In this document: piece by piece, positions 9,164 to 17,159 of the stretch
How positions within the stretch are numbered: the stretch's first letter is position 1
Layout of the letters: every line of letters begins with the position of its first letter
Assembly: GCA_003153315.1 (NCBI GenBank)
Contig: PLYA01000061.1
Span: 1 to 51,330 of the forward strand
Source of the DNA: Bacteroidota bacterium
Lineage (GTDB): Bacteria; Bacteroidota; Bacteroidia; B-17B0; Aurantibacillaceae
DNA length: 51,330 nt
Direction of reading: 5' to 3'
The notes under the pieces: model-generated
Database searches by the model: none
Told to the model about the DNA's origin: nothing
The model's input: only the letters and a program-made list of their open reading frames with translations
Program-made: the position numbers and the translations under genes

Positions 9164-9901
9164 ATGAATCTAAGTAAGCCATTAAACTTATTGCTTATTG
9201 CTTTAGTAGTATTATACAGTTCTTGTTCCTTACAAAAAAGACATTACAGGCAGGGGTTTTATGTTTCAAATATGGGTAAAGAACAAATAAGCAATAAGAA
9301 CACTAAAGATAGCAGTATATCACATTTAGATTCTTCTAAGGTCAGAAGTATTTCATTAAATAAAAACTCAAAATACAATCATAATTGCGATACGCTGCTT
9401 TTAAATGATGGCAACACACTTCTTTGTAAAATAGAGCAGGTCAGCAAGAGAAGTGTACGATTTAAAGATTGTAATGACAGCAATCAGGTATTAAGTTCTA
9501 TAGATGCAGAACTTGTTTCATCCATTAAATTCTACAACGGAAGAGAAAAGGAGATTTCAAATAACAATCCCAGACGTAAAACTCAAGAAAACAAAAATCT
9601 TATTAAAGGACATTTAGCTAATACAGGGTTTCTATTGGCAATTGTAGCTCTTTTATTGGAAGGAATACTTTTACTTGCTTTGTTTCATATTCTGGTATTG
9701 GCACCTTATTTAGCTATTGCATTTGTTTTTTTAAATGCACTTGCTGCAATTTTTGCAATAGTATTTGGTTTTAGCTCTTTAAGAGAAATTAGAAAGAACC
9801 CCGAAATATTTAAAGGAAAGAAAATGGTAATCTGGGAAATTGCATTAGGGCTTCTCTCTCTTATTTCTTGGCTTATAATACTTATTGCTGTTACTATTTA
9901 G
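9164..9901 (+). CDS. Lipoprotein with C-terminal DUF4190-like membrane domain
   Basis: A 245-residue protein with a lipoprotein signal peptide (lipobox VLYSSC, Cys near residue 21), then a polar region of about 125 residues containing one small beta unit (DTLLLNDGNTLLCKIEQVSKRSVRFKDC) of a type common in Bacteroidota. It ends in two or three transmembrane segments from about residue 155. The final part (FVFLNALAAIFAIVFGFSSLREI, then a closing hydrophobic helix) resembles DUF4190. Function unknown. It is convergent with the TPR gene, its stop abutting the TPR stop. Confidence 0.7.
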   Translation: MNLSKPLNLLLIALVVLYSSCSLQKRHYRQGFYVSNMGKEQISNKNTKDSSISHLDSSKVRSISLNKNSKYNHNCDTLLLNDGNTLLCKIEQVSKRSVRFKDCNDSNQVLSSIDAELVSSIKFYNGREKEISNNNPRRKTQENKNLIKGHLANTGFLLAIVALLLEGILLLALFHILVLAPYLAIAFVFLNALAAIFAIVFGFSSLREIRKNPEIFKGKKMVIWEIALGLLSLISWLIILIAVTI

Positions 9902-10987
9902 TTATTGCTCCATCCCTACTTTATTACCACCGCAATATTGTTGTATGTATTTAAAAGCAATATCACTACCAAGTTGGTCGGCTTTGTTTAAATCTTCACA
10001 AGCTCCTTTTCTATCTTTACTCGACATTTTAATAGCAGCTCGGTTTACATACACAGAAGGATAATCAAGTTTTAGTTTAATACAATAATCAAAATCCTTA
10101 AGCGCTTCTATATTTTGTTTTAATCCTCCTTTGGCAGTCCCTCTAAAATTATAAGCAATGTAACTTTTGGAATTTAATTTAATGGCTTCATCTAAGTCTT
10201 TTATGGCACCCGAAAAATCGTTAGTACTTAATTTAGATGCTCCGCGATAGGTTAATGCATATTCATTCTTAGGGTTTCGTTTTACAAGTGTATCAAATAC
10301 TTTTATGGCACTTTTAAAATCACCCATCTCAAATTTACTTTGAGCAAGGCTGGTATATATATCATCATCTATTTTTTGATATTTTGAGAATTTTAAACCT
10401 ACCTCAATATCCTGTATGACATTTGCATATTGCTTTTGTTTGAATCTAAGCATTCCTCTCCCAATATAAGCAGGGGCATAATTATCTTTTTCATATACCA
10501 CATTGTTATACATGTCTAAAGCACCTTTTAAATCCTGTCCTAAGGCACGCAACTCGGCTATATAGCACATCAGCTCATAATCATGTTCATTTATTTTATT
10601 GGCATCATCATAGTATCTCTTTGCCTGATCATATTTTTTATTCAGGAAGCAAGCCCTACCTAGATATTTAATACAATTAAAATTATCAGGCATATATTTA
10701 AGAGAGAGTTCTAAGTTTTTTTGGGCAGCCGAAAAATCTTTAAGCTCCATATTACATAAAGCTAATTTGTTATAATACTCTGGATTATCCTTTTTAATCT
10801 TTATGGCTTTCTCAAGCAGTTTAATAGCATCCTTATATCTTAATGAATCTATTAACTTTAAAGATGCCTTATATATATCACCTGCGGGGTCTAGAGTGCG
10901 GGTAGTATCTTTTATCGGGGTTTTATTCTTTTGGGCATAGCAAAAACTGATTAGTAAAAACAAAGAAAAGAAAAGTATGCCGCGCAT
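9902..10987 (-). CDS. Secreted TPR-repeat protein
   Basis: A 361-residue protein with a signal peptide (FFSLFLLISFCYAQ) and about eight tetratricopeptide repeats running from residue 38 to about 345. Typical repeat signatures are YYNKLALCNMELKDFSAAQKN and YALTYRGASKLSTNDFSGAIKDLDEAIKL. It presumably scaffolds protein-protein contacts in the periplasm or outer membrane; the partner is unknown. Single gene, divergent from the SPFH protein across a 43-bp gap. Confidence 0.85.
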   Translation of the reverse strand: MRGILFFSLFLLISFCYAQKNKTPIKDTTRTLDPAGDIYKASLKLIDSLRYKDAIKLLEKAIKIKKDNPEYYNKLALCNMELKDFSAAQKNLELSLKYMPDNFNCIKYLGRACFLNKKYDQAKRYYDDANKINEHDYELMCYIAELRALGQDLKGALDMYNNVVYEKDNYAPAYIGRGMLRFKQKQYANVIQDIEVGLKFSKYQKIDDDIYTSLAQSKFEMGDFKSAIKVFDTLVKRNPKNEYALTYRGASKLSTNDFSGAIKDLDEAIKLNSKSYIAYNFRGTAKGGLKQNIEALKDFDYCIKLKLDYPSVYVNRAAIKMSSKDRKGACEDLNKADQLGSDIAFKYIQQYCGGNKVGMEQ

Positions 10988-11030
10988 TGTTTAAAATTAC
11001 TAATTTCACTCAAAATTAAAAACTAAAACT

Positions 11031-11960
11031 ATGGCAGCACTTCCTATTGTATTAATTGTTTTAATACTCTTAATGGTATTTACCTCTTTTGTAAGCATAC
11101 AGCAAGGCACGGTTGCGGTAACTACCATATTTGGTAAGTATAATCGTCTTTTACATCCGGGATTAAATTTTAAAATTCCTCTTATAGAGCGGGTGTTTAA
11201 AAAAATATCCATTCAAAACCGCTCTGCCGAGATGGGCTTTCAGGCAGTTACCATAGACCAGGCTAATGTGAACTTTACAGCTATGTTATTGTATGCTGTT
11301 TTTAATACAGATGAACAAACGATTAAAAATGTTGCCTTTAAATTTATTGATGAACGGAATTTAATGCAGGCTTTGGTTCGTTCGGTAGAAGGTTCTGTGC
11401 GAGCTTTTGTAGCTACTAAAAAACAAAGTGAGGTATTATTGCTACGACGTGATATTGTTTTAGAAATAAAAGACCAATTGGATAAAACCTTAGAAGAATG
11501 GGGGTATCATCTGATTGATTTACAATTAAACGACATTACCTTTGATGAGGAAGTAATACGCTCTATGGCTAAAGTAGTTGCATCAAACAACCTTAAAGCA
11601 GCTGCCGAGAATGAAGGACAAGCCCTATTAATTACTAAAACCAAAGGTGCGGAAGCAGAAGGTAATGCTATTAAGATTTCCGCTCAAGCGGAGAAAGATG
11701 CGGCTCAATTACGCGGACAAGGTGTCGCGTTATTTAGAGAAGAGATTGCGAGAGGGATGAGTCAGAGTGCTAAGTTGATGCAGGATGCCAATTTAGATGC
11801 ATCGCTTATATTATTTAGTATGTGGACAGAAGCTGTGAAGAATTTTGCCGAACATGGCAAGGGCAACGTTATATTCTTAGACGGAAGCACCGAAGGTATG
11901 CAACAAACCATGCGCCAAATGATGGCTATTTCTAAAATGGATGTGAAGGATAAGGGATGA
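11031..11960 (+). CDS. SPFH/Band 7 (stomatin-prohibitin) membrane protein
   Basis: A 309-residue membrane-anchored scaffold of the SPFH superfamily. One N-terminal transmembrane helix (residues 4-24) leads into the Band 7 domain (QQGTVAVTTIFGKYNRLLHPGLNFKIPLIERV). A long alanine/glutamate-rich coiled coil (residues about 190-240) and a C-terminal tail with methionine- and glutamine-rich helices follow. Such proteins organise membrane microdomains and protease complexes. No NfeD partner gene is next to it. Confidence 0.88.
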   Translation: MAALPIVLIVLILLMVFTSFVSIQQGTVAVTTIFGKYNRLLHPGLNFKIPLIERVFKKISIQNRSAEMGFQAVTIDQANVNFTAMLLYAVFNTDEQTIKNVAFKFIDERNLMQALVRSVEGSVRAFVATKKQSEVLLLRRDIVLEIKDQLDKTLEEWGYHLIDLQLNDITFDEEVIRSMAKVVASNNLKAAAENEGQALLITKTKGAEAEGNAIKISAQAEKDAAQLRGQGVALFREEIARGMSQSAKLMQDANLDASLILFSMWTEAVKNFAEHGKGNVIFLDGSTEGMQQTMRQMMAISKMDVKDKG

Positions 11961-12012
11961 TTTTGGAAAAAAGAAGAAGTAGTTAATTCTGTTTCGTCGG
12001 AACGTCCGTAAA

Positions 12013-13023
12013 TTAACTTTTCATATCTTGTATATCAAGTATACCAATTGGTTTACCGTTATCAAGCACTAATAAGGTATCAACATTTGTCTTTTTAAAT
12101 ATGCCCGCAGCTTCATTTAATAAAGCACCTGCCTCCACACTAATAGGCGCGTTAAAAGTAAGATCGCTTAACTTCTTTTGTAAAATGTCTCTTCCTTTTT
12201 CAGAGATAATGCGGCGCAGAGTTCCGTCTGTAAATACACCCAACACCGAATTATCCTTATTTACCACAGTAATAGCTCCAAAACCGAATTCAGTCATTTT
12301 TACTATCGCATCTGTAATATTGGTATCGGCCTGCACCAATGGATTTACACCATTTATAGCTTCTTTTACGCGCACGGTCATTAAACGGGTATCGGCAATA
12401 AACTGCTCAGTTCCAACGGTAGTAAAGTTGTTTTCGGTAAGTTGTTTCATTATTTTTAACGGAACGGTAATGGTATGAACGCCAATGTTAATGGCATTCC
12501 TTACATGCTCAACCGTTCTAACAGAAGAGAACATAATTTTAGTATCATAACCATAGTACTCAACTGCATCCACGCATTGTTCTACCAAAGCTAAGGCATC
12601 ATGCCCCTGGTCCTGCAAACGCCCAACTAACGGGCAAACATACGTAGCACCTGCTTGCATAGCCATATATGCCTGCTGAAGAGTATAAACCAAATGTACA
12701 TTTACTAATAAGCCTTCGTTTCGCAACATTTTGCAGGCACGAACACCTTCTAAAGAAACAGGTATTTTAAAAACAGTTTTGTTTTTATCTAAACCCAATG
12801 CCAGTTGGCGTTTAGCTTCTTTTAAAATATCTTCAGCTGTATCACCTAAGGCTTCAATTTGAAGTACAGGTACAATTTTGCTAAGTTTAACTATCGTTCC
12901 GTCAATATCGGTAATACCTTCGCGCTGCATAAAAGTAGGCGTGGTAGTTAATCCGTCTAAAAAACCAAGTTTAAAACCTTCTTCAATTTCTTTTAAGTTT
13001 GCCGAGTCTAAATATAATTCCAT
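12013..13023 (-). CDS. Fructose-6-phosphate aldolase/transaldolase fused to two CBS domains
   Basis: Residues 1 to about 215 form a short-type transaldolase of the FSA/TalC class: MELYLDSANLKEIEEG at the start, the T-TPT-M motif, and Schiff-base lysine K86 in FKIPVSLEG. These enzymes cleave fructose 6-phosphate or transfer a dihydroxyacetone unit. The last 110 residues are a pair of CBS domains whose sequence (FGFGAITVVNKDN, VLGVFTDGTLRR, then DTLLVLDNGKPIGILD) is closest in style to the CBS pair of KpsF/KdsD arabinose-5-phosphate isomerases. FSA alone is about 220 residues, so the 336-residue length is a true fusion with no frameshift. The CBS pair probably binds a nucleotide that tunes activity (inference). 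It lies 67 bp after the CoA-transferase gene on the same strand. Confidence 0.88.
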   Translation of the reverse strand: MELYLDSANLKEIEEGFKLGFLDGLTTTPTFMQREGITDIDGTIVKLSKIVPVLQIEALGDTAEDILKEAKRQLALGLDKNKTVFKIPVSLEGVRACKMLRNEGLLVNVHLVYTLQQAYMAMQAGATYVCPLVGRLQDQGHDALALVEQCVDAVEYYGYDTKIMFSSVRTVEHVRNAINIGVHTITVPLKIMKQLTENNFTTVGTEQFIADTRLMTVRVKEAINGVNPLVQADTNITDAIVKMTEFGFGAITVVNKDNSVLGVFTDGTLRRIISEKGRDILQKKLSDLTFNAPISVEAGALLNEAAGIFKKTNVDTLLVLDNGKPIGILDIQDMKS

Positions 13024-13090
13024 AATTGTTTTTTCGTTAGTTTAAGTTATTGGGAGACTGCTTCCATTTGACCCGCAATAATATGGATAA

Positions 13091-13801
13091 TTATTTCTTT
13101 CTTACCGTTCTTTGTTCTATTCTTTTTTCGTAATGACTGCCTTCAAAAATACGGTGTACATATATTCCCGGAGTATGAACATGGTCTGGGTCAAGTTCTC
13201 CGGCAGGAACTAAATGCTCTACTTCAGCAATAGTAATTTTACCTCCCATAGCCATCAAAGGATTAAAGTTGCGGGCAGTTGAACGGTAAATAAGGTTTCC
13301 GGCGGTATCACCTTTCCATGCTTTAACAATAGCAAAATCAGCTTCAAAAGCTTTCTCCATTAAATATTCTTTCTCCACTCCGTGAAAAGAAAACCTACGC
13401 GTTTCCTTACCTTCGGCAACTTCGGTACCTACACCGGCAGGTGTATAAATAACAGGCATACCATAACCTGCAGCCATGCAACGGGTAGCTAACGTACCCT
13501 GCGGCACTAATTCTACTTCCAGCTCTCCGCTAAGCATCTGGCGCTCAAACTCAGCATTCTCTCCTACATAAGAAGAAATCATCTTCTTAATTTGTTTGGT
13601 TTGCAAAAGTAATCCCAATCCAAAATCATCTACACCGGCATTGTTGCTAATGCAGGTAAGGTTTTTTACACCCTTTCTAACCAAAGCGGCAATAGAGTTC
13701 TCAGGTATACCACACAGCCCAAAACCACCTACCATCAAGGTCATACCGTCTTTTATATCGGCAATGGCTTCATCTACGTTTTTAACAACTCGGTTAATCA
13801 T
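13091..13801 (-). CDS. 3-oxoacid CoA-transferase subunit A (SCOT alpha)
   Basis: A 236-residue A subunit of succinyl-CoA:3-ketoacid (or acetate) CoA-transferase, which moves CoA from succinyl-CoA to acetoacetate. Family marks are [28 protein letters not shown] at the N-terminus, [20 protein letters not shown], and the C-terminal [13 protein letters not shown]. The catalytic glutamate belongs to subunit B, normally encoded directly downstream, but the next gene on this strand is the aldolase fusion. The B gene must be elsewhere, or the subunit is orphaned. Confidence 0.92.
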   Translation of the reverse strand: MINRVVKNVDEAIADIKDGMTLMVGGFGLCGIPENSIAALVRKGVKNLTCISNNAGVDDFGLGLLLQTKQIKKMISSYVGENAEFERQMLSGELEVELVPQGTLATRCMAAGYGMPVIYTPAGVGTEVAEGKETRRFSFHGVEKEYLMEKAFEADFAIVKAWKGDTAGNLIYRSTARNFNPLMAMGGKITIAEVEHLVPAGELDPDHVHTPGIYVHRIFEGSHYEKRIEQRTVRKK

Positions 13802-13874
13802 GCTACAAAATAATATTCTAATTTATTTTCGGTTTAAAAGTAACAAAATTTGTTTGTTTGCATACTTTTAAAAA

Positions 13875-14753
13875 ATGTTATCACTGCCCAAAAATATACT
13901 GCTGCAAAAAATTGAGAACGAAATAACTTTGTTGCATAAGGTGAATCTTTATATACTGCGATTGGATACCATTGACTTATACGCCGGAGGAAATAAAATT
14001 TTTAAACTCAAGTATAACCTTGAAGCCGCAGTTAAACAAGGTTTTAAAAAGATTTTAACTTTCGGCGGAGCATGGAGTAATCACCTGGCAGCCGCAGCTT
14101 CGGTTAATAATAATCCTTTGCCGGTTATTGCAGTTGTTAGGGGAGAAGAGCCTAAACAGTATTCTGATACGTTAAATTATTGCAAAGAAAAAGGAGTGCA
14201 GTTGCATTTTGTTTCGCGTGAGGCATACAGAAACAAAACATCTCCTGAGTTTATAGAAGAACTTAAAAACAAGTTTGGGGAGTTTTATTTATTACCCGAA
14301 GGAGGCTCTAATGCCCTGGCGGTTAAGGGCTGTAAAGAAATAACAGATTACACCCCTATAGATTTTAATTACATCTGTTCTGCAGTTGGAAGCGGAGGAA
14401 CCATTGCGGGAATAACTTCTGCATTAAAAGACCAACAACAAGCCCTAGGTTTTGTTGTACTTAAAGGTGCAGATTATCTGATGGATGAAATTAATAACCT
14501 CATATCTCCAACAACTAATCTTAAACTTATACATGATTATCACTTTGGCGGTTATGCAAAAACAACTCCGGAACTACTCGCCTTTAAAAACGATTTTGAA
14601 ACGCAGTTTAGCATTCCGCTTGATTATGTTTATACCGCAAAAATGATGTATGGCATTTTCGATTTAATACAAAAGGAATATTTTAAAACAGGTTCAACTA
14701 TTGTGGCAGTTCATACCGGGGGCTTGCAGGGCAACAAAGGCTTTGAGAAATAG
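13875..14753 (+). CDS. PLP enzyme: ACC deaminase/D-cysteine desulfhydrase family
   Basis: A 292-residue fold type II pyridoxal-phosphate enzyme. The cofactor lysine lies in YAGGNKIFKLKYNL (K41 or K44), followed by the substrate-contacting TFGGAWSNHLAAAA and the phosphate-binding loop (CSAVGSGGTIAGI). Members deaminate 1-aminocyclopropane-1-carboxylate or D-cysteine; in Bacteroidota D-cysteine desulfhydrase-like activity is the safer guess. It diverges from the CoA-transferase and is followed by the fatty-acid hydroxylase gene, which has its own -7 box. Confidence 0.88.
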   Translation: MLSLPKNILLQKIENEITLLHKVNLYILRLDTIDLYAGGNKIFKLKYNLEAAVKQGFKKILTFGGAWSNHLAAAASVNNNPLPVIAVVRGEEPKQYSDTLNYCKEKGVQLHFVSREAYRNKTSPEFIEELKNKFGEFYLLPEGGSNALAVKGCKEITDYTPIDFNYICSAVGSGGTIAGITSALKDQQQALGFVVLKGADYLMDEINNLISPTTNLKLIHDYHFGGYAKTTPELLAFKNDFETQFSIPLDYVYTAKMMYGIFDLIQKEYFKTGSTIVAVHTGGLQGNKGFEK

Positions 14754-14777
14754 AATAAAAGAAAGTAGTAAGATTAT

Positions 14778-14785
14778 TATCTTTG
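14778..14785 (+). promoter_or_regulatory. -7 box of the fatty-acid hydroxylase gene
   Basis: A perfect TAnnTTTG match (TATCTTTG) ending four bases before the ATG at 14790. The spacing implies a leaderless or nearly leaderless transcript. Confidence 0.55.
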
Positions 14786-14789
14786 CACC

Positions 14790-15563
14790 ATGTATGCAAA
14801 CTCCTGGTCAGACTTTATGCTTCTTATAGGGCTGCGTTATTTTATTATAGCCAGCTTGGCTTGGTTATTTTGGTATGTAATCTTTAAAAAAAGAATCTCT
14901 TTCAGAAAGATTCAATTAAAATTTCCTGGTAATAAAGATTATCAGCGCGAGATTTTATTTTCAATCGGCACCATTTTTATTTTCTCATTAGTACCTACCA
15001 CCATGTTGCTTACACCCATCAGGCAATATACCCAATTTTATACCTATCCCGGAAAATACGATGCGCACACACTTTATTTCTGGCTTGCATTTCCGCTTAT
15101 GTTTTTTTTGCACGATATGTATTTTTATTTCACACACCGTTTAATGCACCATCCTAAACTGTTTAAATGGTTTCATTTGCTGCATCATAAATCAACCAAC
15201 CCGTCGCCATTTGCCGCTTTTGCGTTTCATCCTTTAGAAGCCATTGTAGAAGCCGGTATTTTTGTTTTACTGCTTTTAATAATGCCTTTGTGCAAATGGC
15301 ATTTATTTGCCTTTTTTTTATTTCAAATGGTATATAACGTTTACGGGCATTTAGGATGGGAGGTTTACCCCAAAGGCTTTAATACAAGTTGGATAGGCAG
15401 ATGGGTTAATACCTCCGTTAACCACAACCAGCACCACCATTACTTTAAAGGCAATTACGGACTATACTTTTTGTGGTGGGACAGGCTATTTGGTACCCTG
15501 CGTGCAGATTACGACGATACCTTTTTGGAAGTTAAAAGCAGGAAGAAAAAACTAAAGGCCTAA
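14790..15563 (+). CDS. Sterol desaturase/fatty-acid hydroxylase family membrane enzyme
   Basis: A 257-residue integral-membrane di-iron enzyme. The three histidine clusters of the family are visible: HDMYFYFTHRLMHH, then HLLHHKS, then HNQHHHYFKGNYG. Several hydrophobic segments precede and separate them (ALAWLFWYVIF region, ILFSIGTIFIFSLVP, AFPLMFFLHD, GIFVLLLLIMPL). Members hydroxylate or desaturate lipids, carotenoids or sterol-like substrates; the exact substrate cannot be told here. Most likely a single-gene unit. Confidence 0.88.
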   Translation: MYANSWSDFMLLIGLRYFIIASLAWLFWYVIFKKRISFRKIQLKFPGNKDYQREILFSIGTIFIFSLVPTTMLLTPIRQYTQFYTYPGKYDAHTLYFWLAFPLMFFLHDMYFYFTHRLMHHPKLFKWFHLLHHKSTNPSPFAAFAFHPLEAIVEAGIFVLLLLIMPLCKWHLFAFFLFQMVYNVYGHLGWEVYPKGFNTSWIGRWVNTSVNHNQHHHYFKGNYGLYFLWWDRLFGTLRADYDDTFLEVKSRKKKLKA

Positions 15564-15604
15564 TACAATCTCTTGTTTATTTTGGGCGTTTCGGCGCATT
15601 TCGT

Positions 15605-15626
15605 CATTGCGAGGCGCAAAGCAATC
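15605..15626. repeat. Dispersed palindromic repeat, copy 1
   Basis: CATTGCGAGGCGC followed by AAAGCAATC, with ATTGC/GCAAT ends. Copies of this CATTGCGAG...GCAATC type are scattered in many bacterial genomes, including Bacteroidota. A second copy lies 68 bp downstream. Confidence 0.7.
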
Positions 15627-15632
15627 TCATGC

Positions 15633-15660
15633 GCCGTCGGACTTTCCGTTCCAAGCTTTG
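15633..15660. repeat. Dispersed repeat segment shared with 27767-27794
   Basis: These 28 bases match 27767-27794 at 26 positions, sharing GCCGTCGG, CTTT and CGTTCCAAGCTTTG. It lies between the two palindromic copies and is probably part of the same composite intergenic element. Confidence 0.65.
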
Positions 15661-15672
15661 TCTGCCAGTCGT

Positions 15673-15696
15673 CATTGCGAGCGAAGCGCGGCAATC
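15673..15696. repeat. Dispersed palindromic repeat, copy 2
   Basis: CATTGCGAGCGAAGCGCGGC followed by AATC: the same family as copy 1, with a longer centre. The rest of the gap 15564-15815 holds no gene that I can support. Confidence 0.7.
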
Positions 15697-15815
15697 TCCC
15701 ATAGTAACGAGCTGCTCTCATTAAAATCAAAATTGACAAGCACCGTTGTTTGTGCCATAGCGGCAACCCCCCCACATCTCTGCAAGGCTTTTAATTTCTA
15801 AATTATCCCCCCTAA

Positions 15816-16787
15816 CTAAGCACTCGCCGGAGGCGTAGTACCTCCCGTTGTAGTTCCTCCTCCTGTAGTGCCACCCGCAACCGCCATCGTAAAATCAGCC
15901 TCCACACTTTGCAACGTAGTTATATTATAGGTTTTAGTTTGCGTTACCATACCTGGTCCGCTAACCACAATATCAAAATCCCCCAAATGCAGTTGCGTAA
16001 ATCTAAAATGCCCGTTAGCCTCCGTATAATGTTTCCGTAGCTTATTACCCCCAAGCATCAAAACCACTTCCATGTGCGGCAAAGCCGCACCCGTAGCATT
16101 ATATATATAACCCTTAAACATAGTGCTGTGGTGCACCCCCGTACTATGCGTAACTCTGGCACTCATATACCCGTTATAAAAAGCCGCATGGCTGCTTTTA
16201 AACTGTACCATCAGCGTATCAATCGTATTTTCCAGTATCCCTTCAATAACGTCAACCTGCGCATCAATAGCACCCGCAGCCGCATGTTGCGAGCTTATTT
16301 GTGCCTGCGGCGTTCCCACCAAAGCATTAAAAGTATTTATATCTCCGTTAAAAGTCGCTAAACTTGTAGCATTGCAAGCCCAATCCCCCATGCTCGCAAT
16401 ATTAGGCTGCACAGCCGTATAAATATTCCTGCACATGTTTCCCAAATCAGCATCAGGGCATTTCACCAAACTTGTTTCGGTTATCGTACAAATGGTTTTC
16501 ATGCCTGTGTTTCCAATACTGGTAGCGTAACCACGTCCCGCAGCAGCATGTAATAAGGTCGCTGTTATCAAAACTTCCTTAGCTTGTGCCTTAGTTTCAG
16601 TAAACGGCTGTGGCCCCGCCATGCGTGTACTGTCGGCATTATTCAATACCCCCATGTTCGTCAGCACATTATTCACCGCAGCATTAAAAGTAGCATTCCC
16701 AATCCAAATGGCTTTGTTCACAGGTATGTTCAACAGCGCCACACTACTGTCAATCATATTTACTTTCTGTGTTTGTTTCTTATTCAT
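15816..16787 (-). CDS. P1: hypothetical protein, helical N-half plus carboxypeptidase-regulatory-like domain, beside array B
   Basis: A 323-residue protein with no signal peptide or membrane helix. Residues 1 to about 215 are alanine-rich and predicted mostly helical, with cysteines near 104-139 and a His/Met-containing stretch (KSSHAAFYNGYMSARVTHSTGVHHS). Residues about 225-305 look like a carboxypeptidase regulatory-like beta-sandwich (FKGYIYNATGAALPHMEVVL, then TEANGHFRFTQLHLGDFDIVV). The tail is a Gly/Thr-rich low-complexity run. P2 and P3 have the same general plan. Its start is supported by a strong promoter and a LytTR-like site upstream. Array B begins 373 bp upstream. Function unknown; by fold it could bind a surface or polymer. 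Confidence 0.75.
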   Translation of the reverse strand: MNKKQTQKVNMIDSSVALLNIPVNKAIWIGNATFNAAVNNVLTNMGVLNNADSTRMAGPQPFTETKAQAKEVLITATLLHAAAGRGYATSIGNTGMKTICTITETSLVKCPDADLGNMCRNIYTAVQPNIASMGDWACNATSLATFNGDINTFNALVGTPQAQISSQHAAAGAIDAQVDVIEGILENTIDTLMVQFKSSHAAFYNGYMSARVTHSTGVHHSTMFKGYIYNATGAALPHMEVVLMLGGNKLRKHYTEANGHFRFTQLHLGDFDIVVSGPGMVTQTKTYNITTLQSVEADFTMAVAGGTTGGGTTTGGTTPPASA

Positions 16788-16829
16788 CTCTTGTTATTTT
16801 TAAAGATTTGTTTTTTTTAATCCCTAAAA

Positions 16830-16863
16830 CAAATTTACGGCAGGAATAAATCTTTTTTACAAA
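16830..16863 (-). promoter_or_regulatory. Promoter of P1
   Basis: On the minus strand, TTTG (16863-16860), a 22-bp spacer, then a perfect TAnnTTTG box (TAAATTTG, 16837-16830), 42 bases before the P1 start codon. Both elements match the Bacteroidota consensus. Confidence 0.65.
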
Positions 16864-16879
16864 TTGAGCCTTCTTTTTT

Positions 16880-16909
16880 TTTAACGGTCGGATTTAACAA
16901 ATAAACGGT
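16880..16909 (-). promoter_or_regulatory. LytTR-like direct repeat upstream of P1
   Basis: Read on the minus strand, ACCGTTTAT (16909-16901) matches all nine positions of the LytTR half-site consensus [TA][AC][CA]GTTN[AG][TG]. After a 12-bp spacer, ACCGTTAAA (16888-16880) matches eight of nine. The half-sites start exactly 21 bp apart and lie 42 bp upstream of the -7 box. The flanks are conserved in the P3 promoter (16877-16917 against 44644-44684, 36 of 41 identical). Confidence 0.6.
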
Positions 16910-17025
16910 CAAATTTTTTAACATTTCAGCAATTTCCTATCCTTTTTTTATTCCAATTTCCAAAAATCCAAAAGATGATTTTCTTATTTTTAAATAATAT
17001 CTTCTTCAAAACAGCGCACAAGCCC

Positions 17026-17110
17026 GACAAAACGCGGAGCAGTTTAGTCTGTGCATAGCAGATCGTTTTGTCTTGACTTTTTGTTTCTTTTTCGTCAAGG
17101 AAAAAGAAAG
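17026..17110. repeat. Composite palindromic element between P1 and array B
   Basis: Two inverted repeats lie in tandem. GACAAAACG (17026-17034) pairs with CGTTTTGTC (17064-17072) across 29 bases. TTTCTTTTTC (17084-17093) pairs perfectly with GAAAAAGAAA (17100-17109) across a 6-base loop. Elements with a TTTTTGTTTCTTTTT and GTCAAGGAAAAAGAAA core are, from memory, common between genes in Bacteroidota, so this is probably a dispersed repeat and not a dedicated part of the P1 locus. Confidence 0.55.
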
Positions 17111-17159
17111 TAGTAAGGTATTCTTATCAACTAACCCCCTAAATTAACCCATTGTTTTC

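Noticed and set aside
15607..15801. Short open frames in the gap after the fatty-acid hydroxylase
   Set aside because: They run through dispersed palindromic repeats on both strands and match no protein that I recognise.
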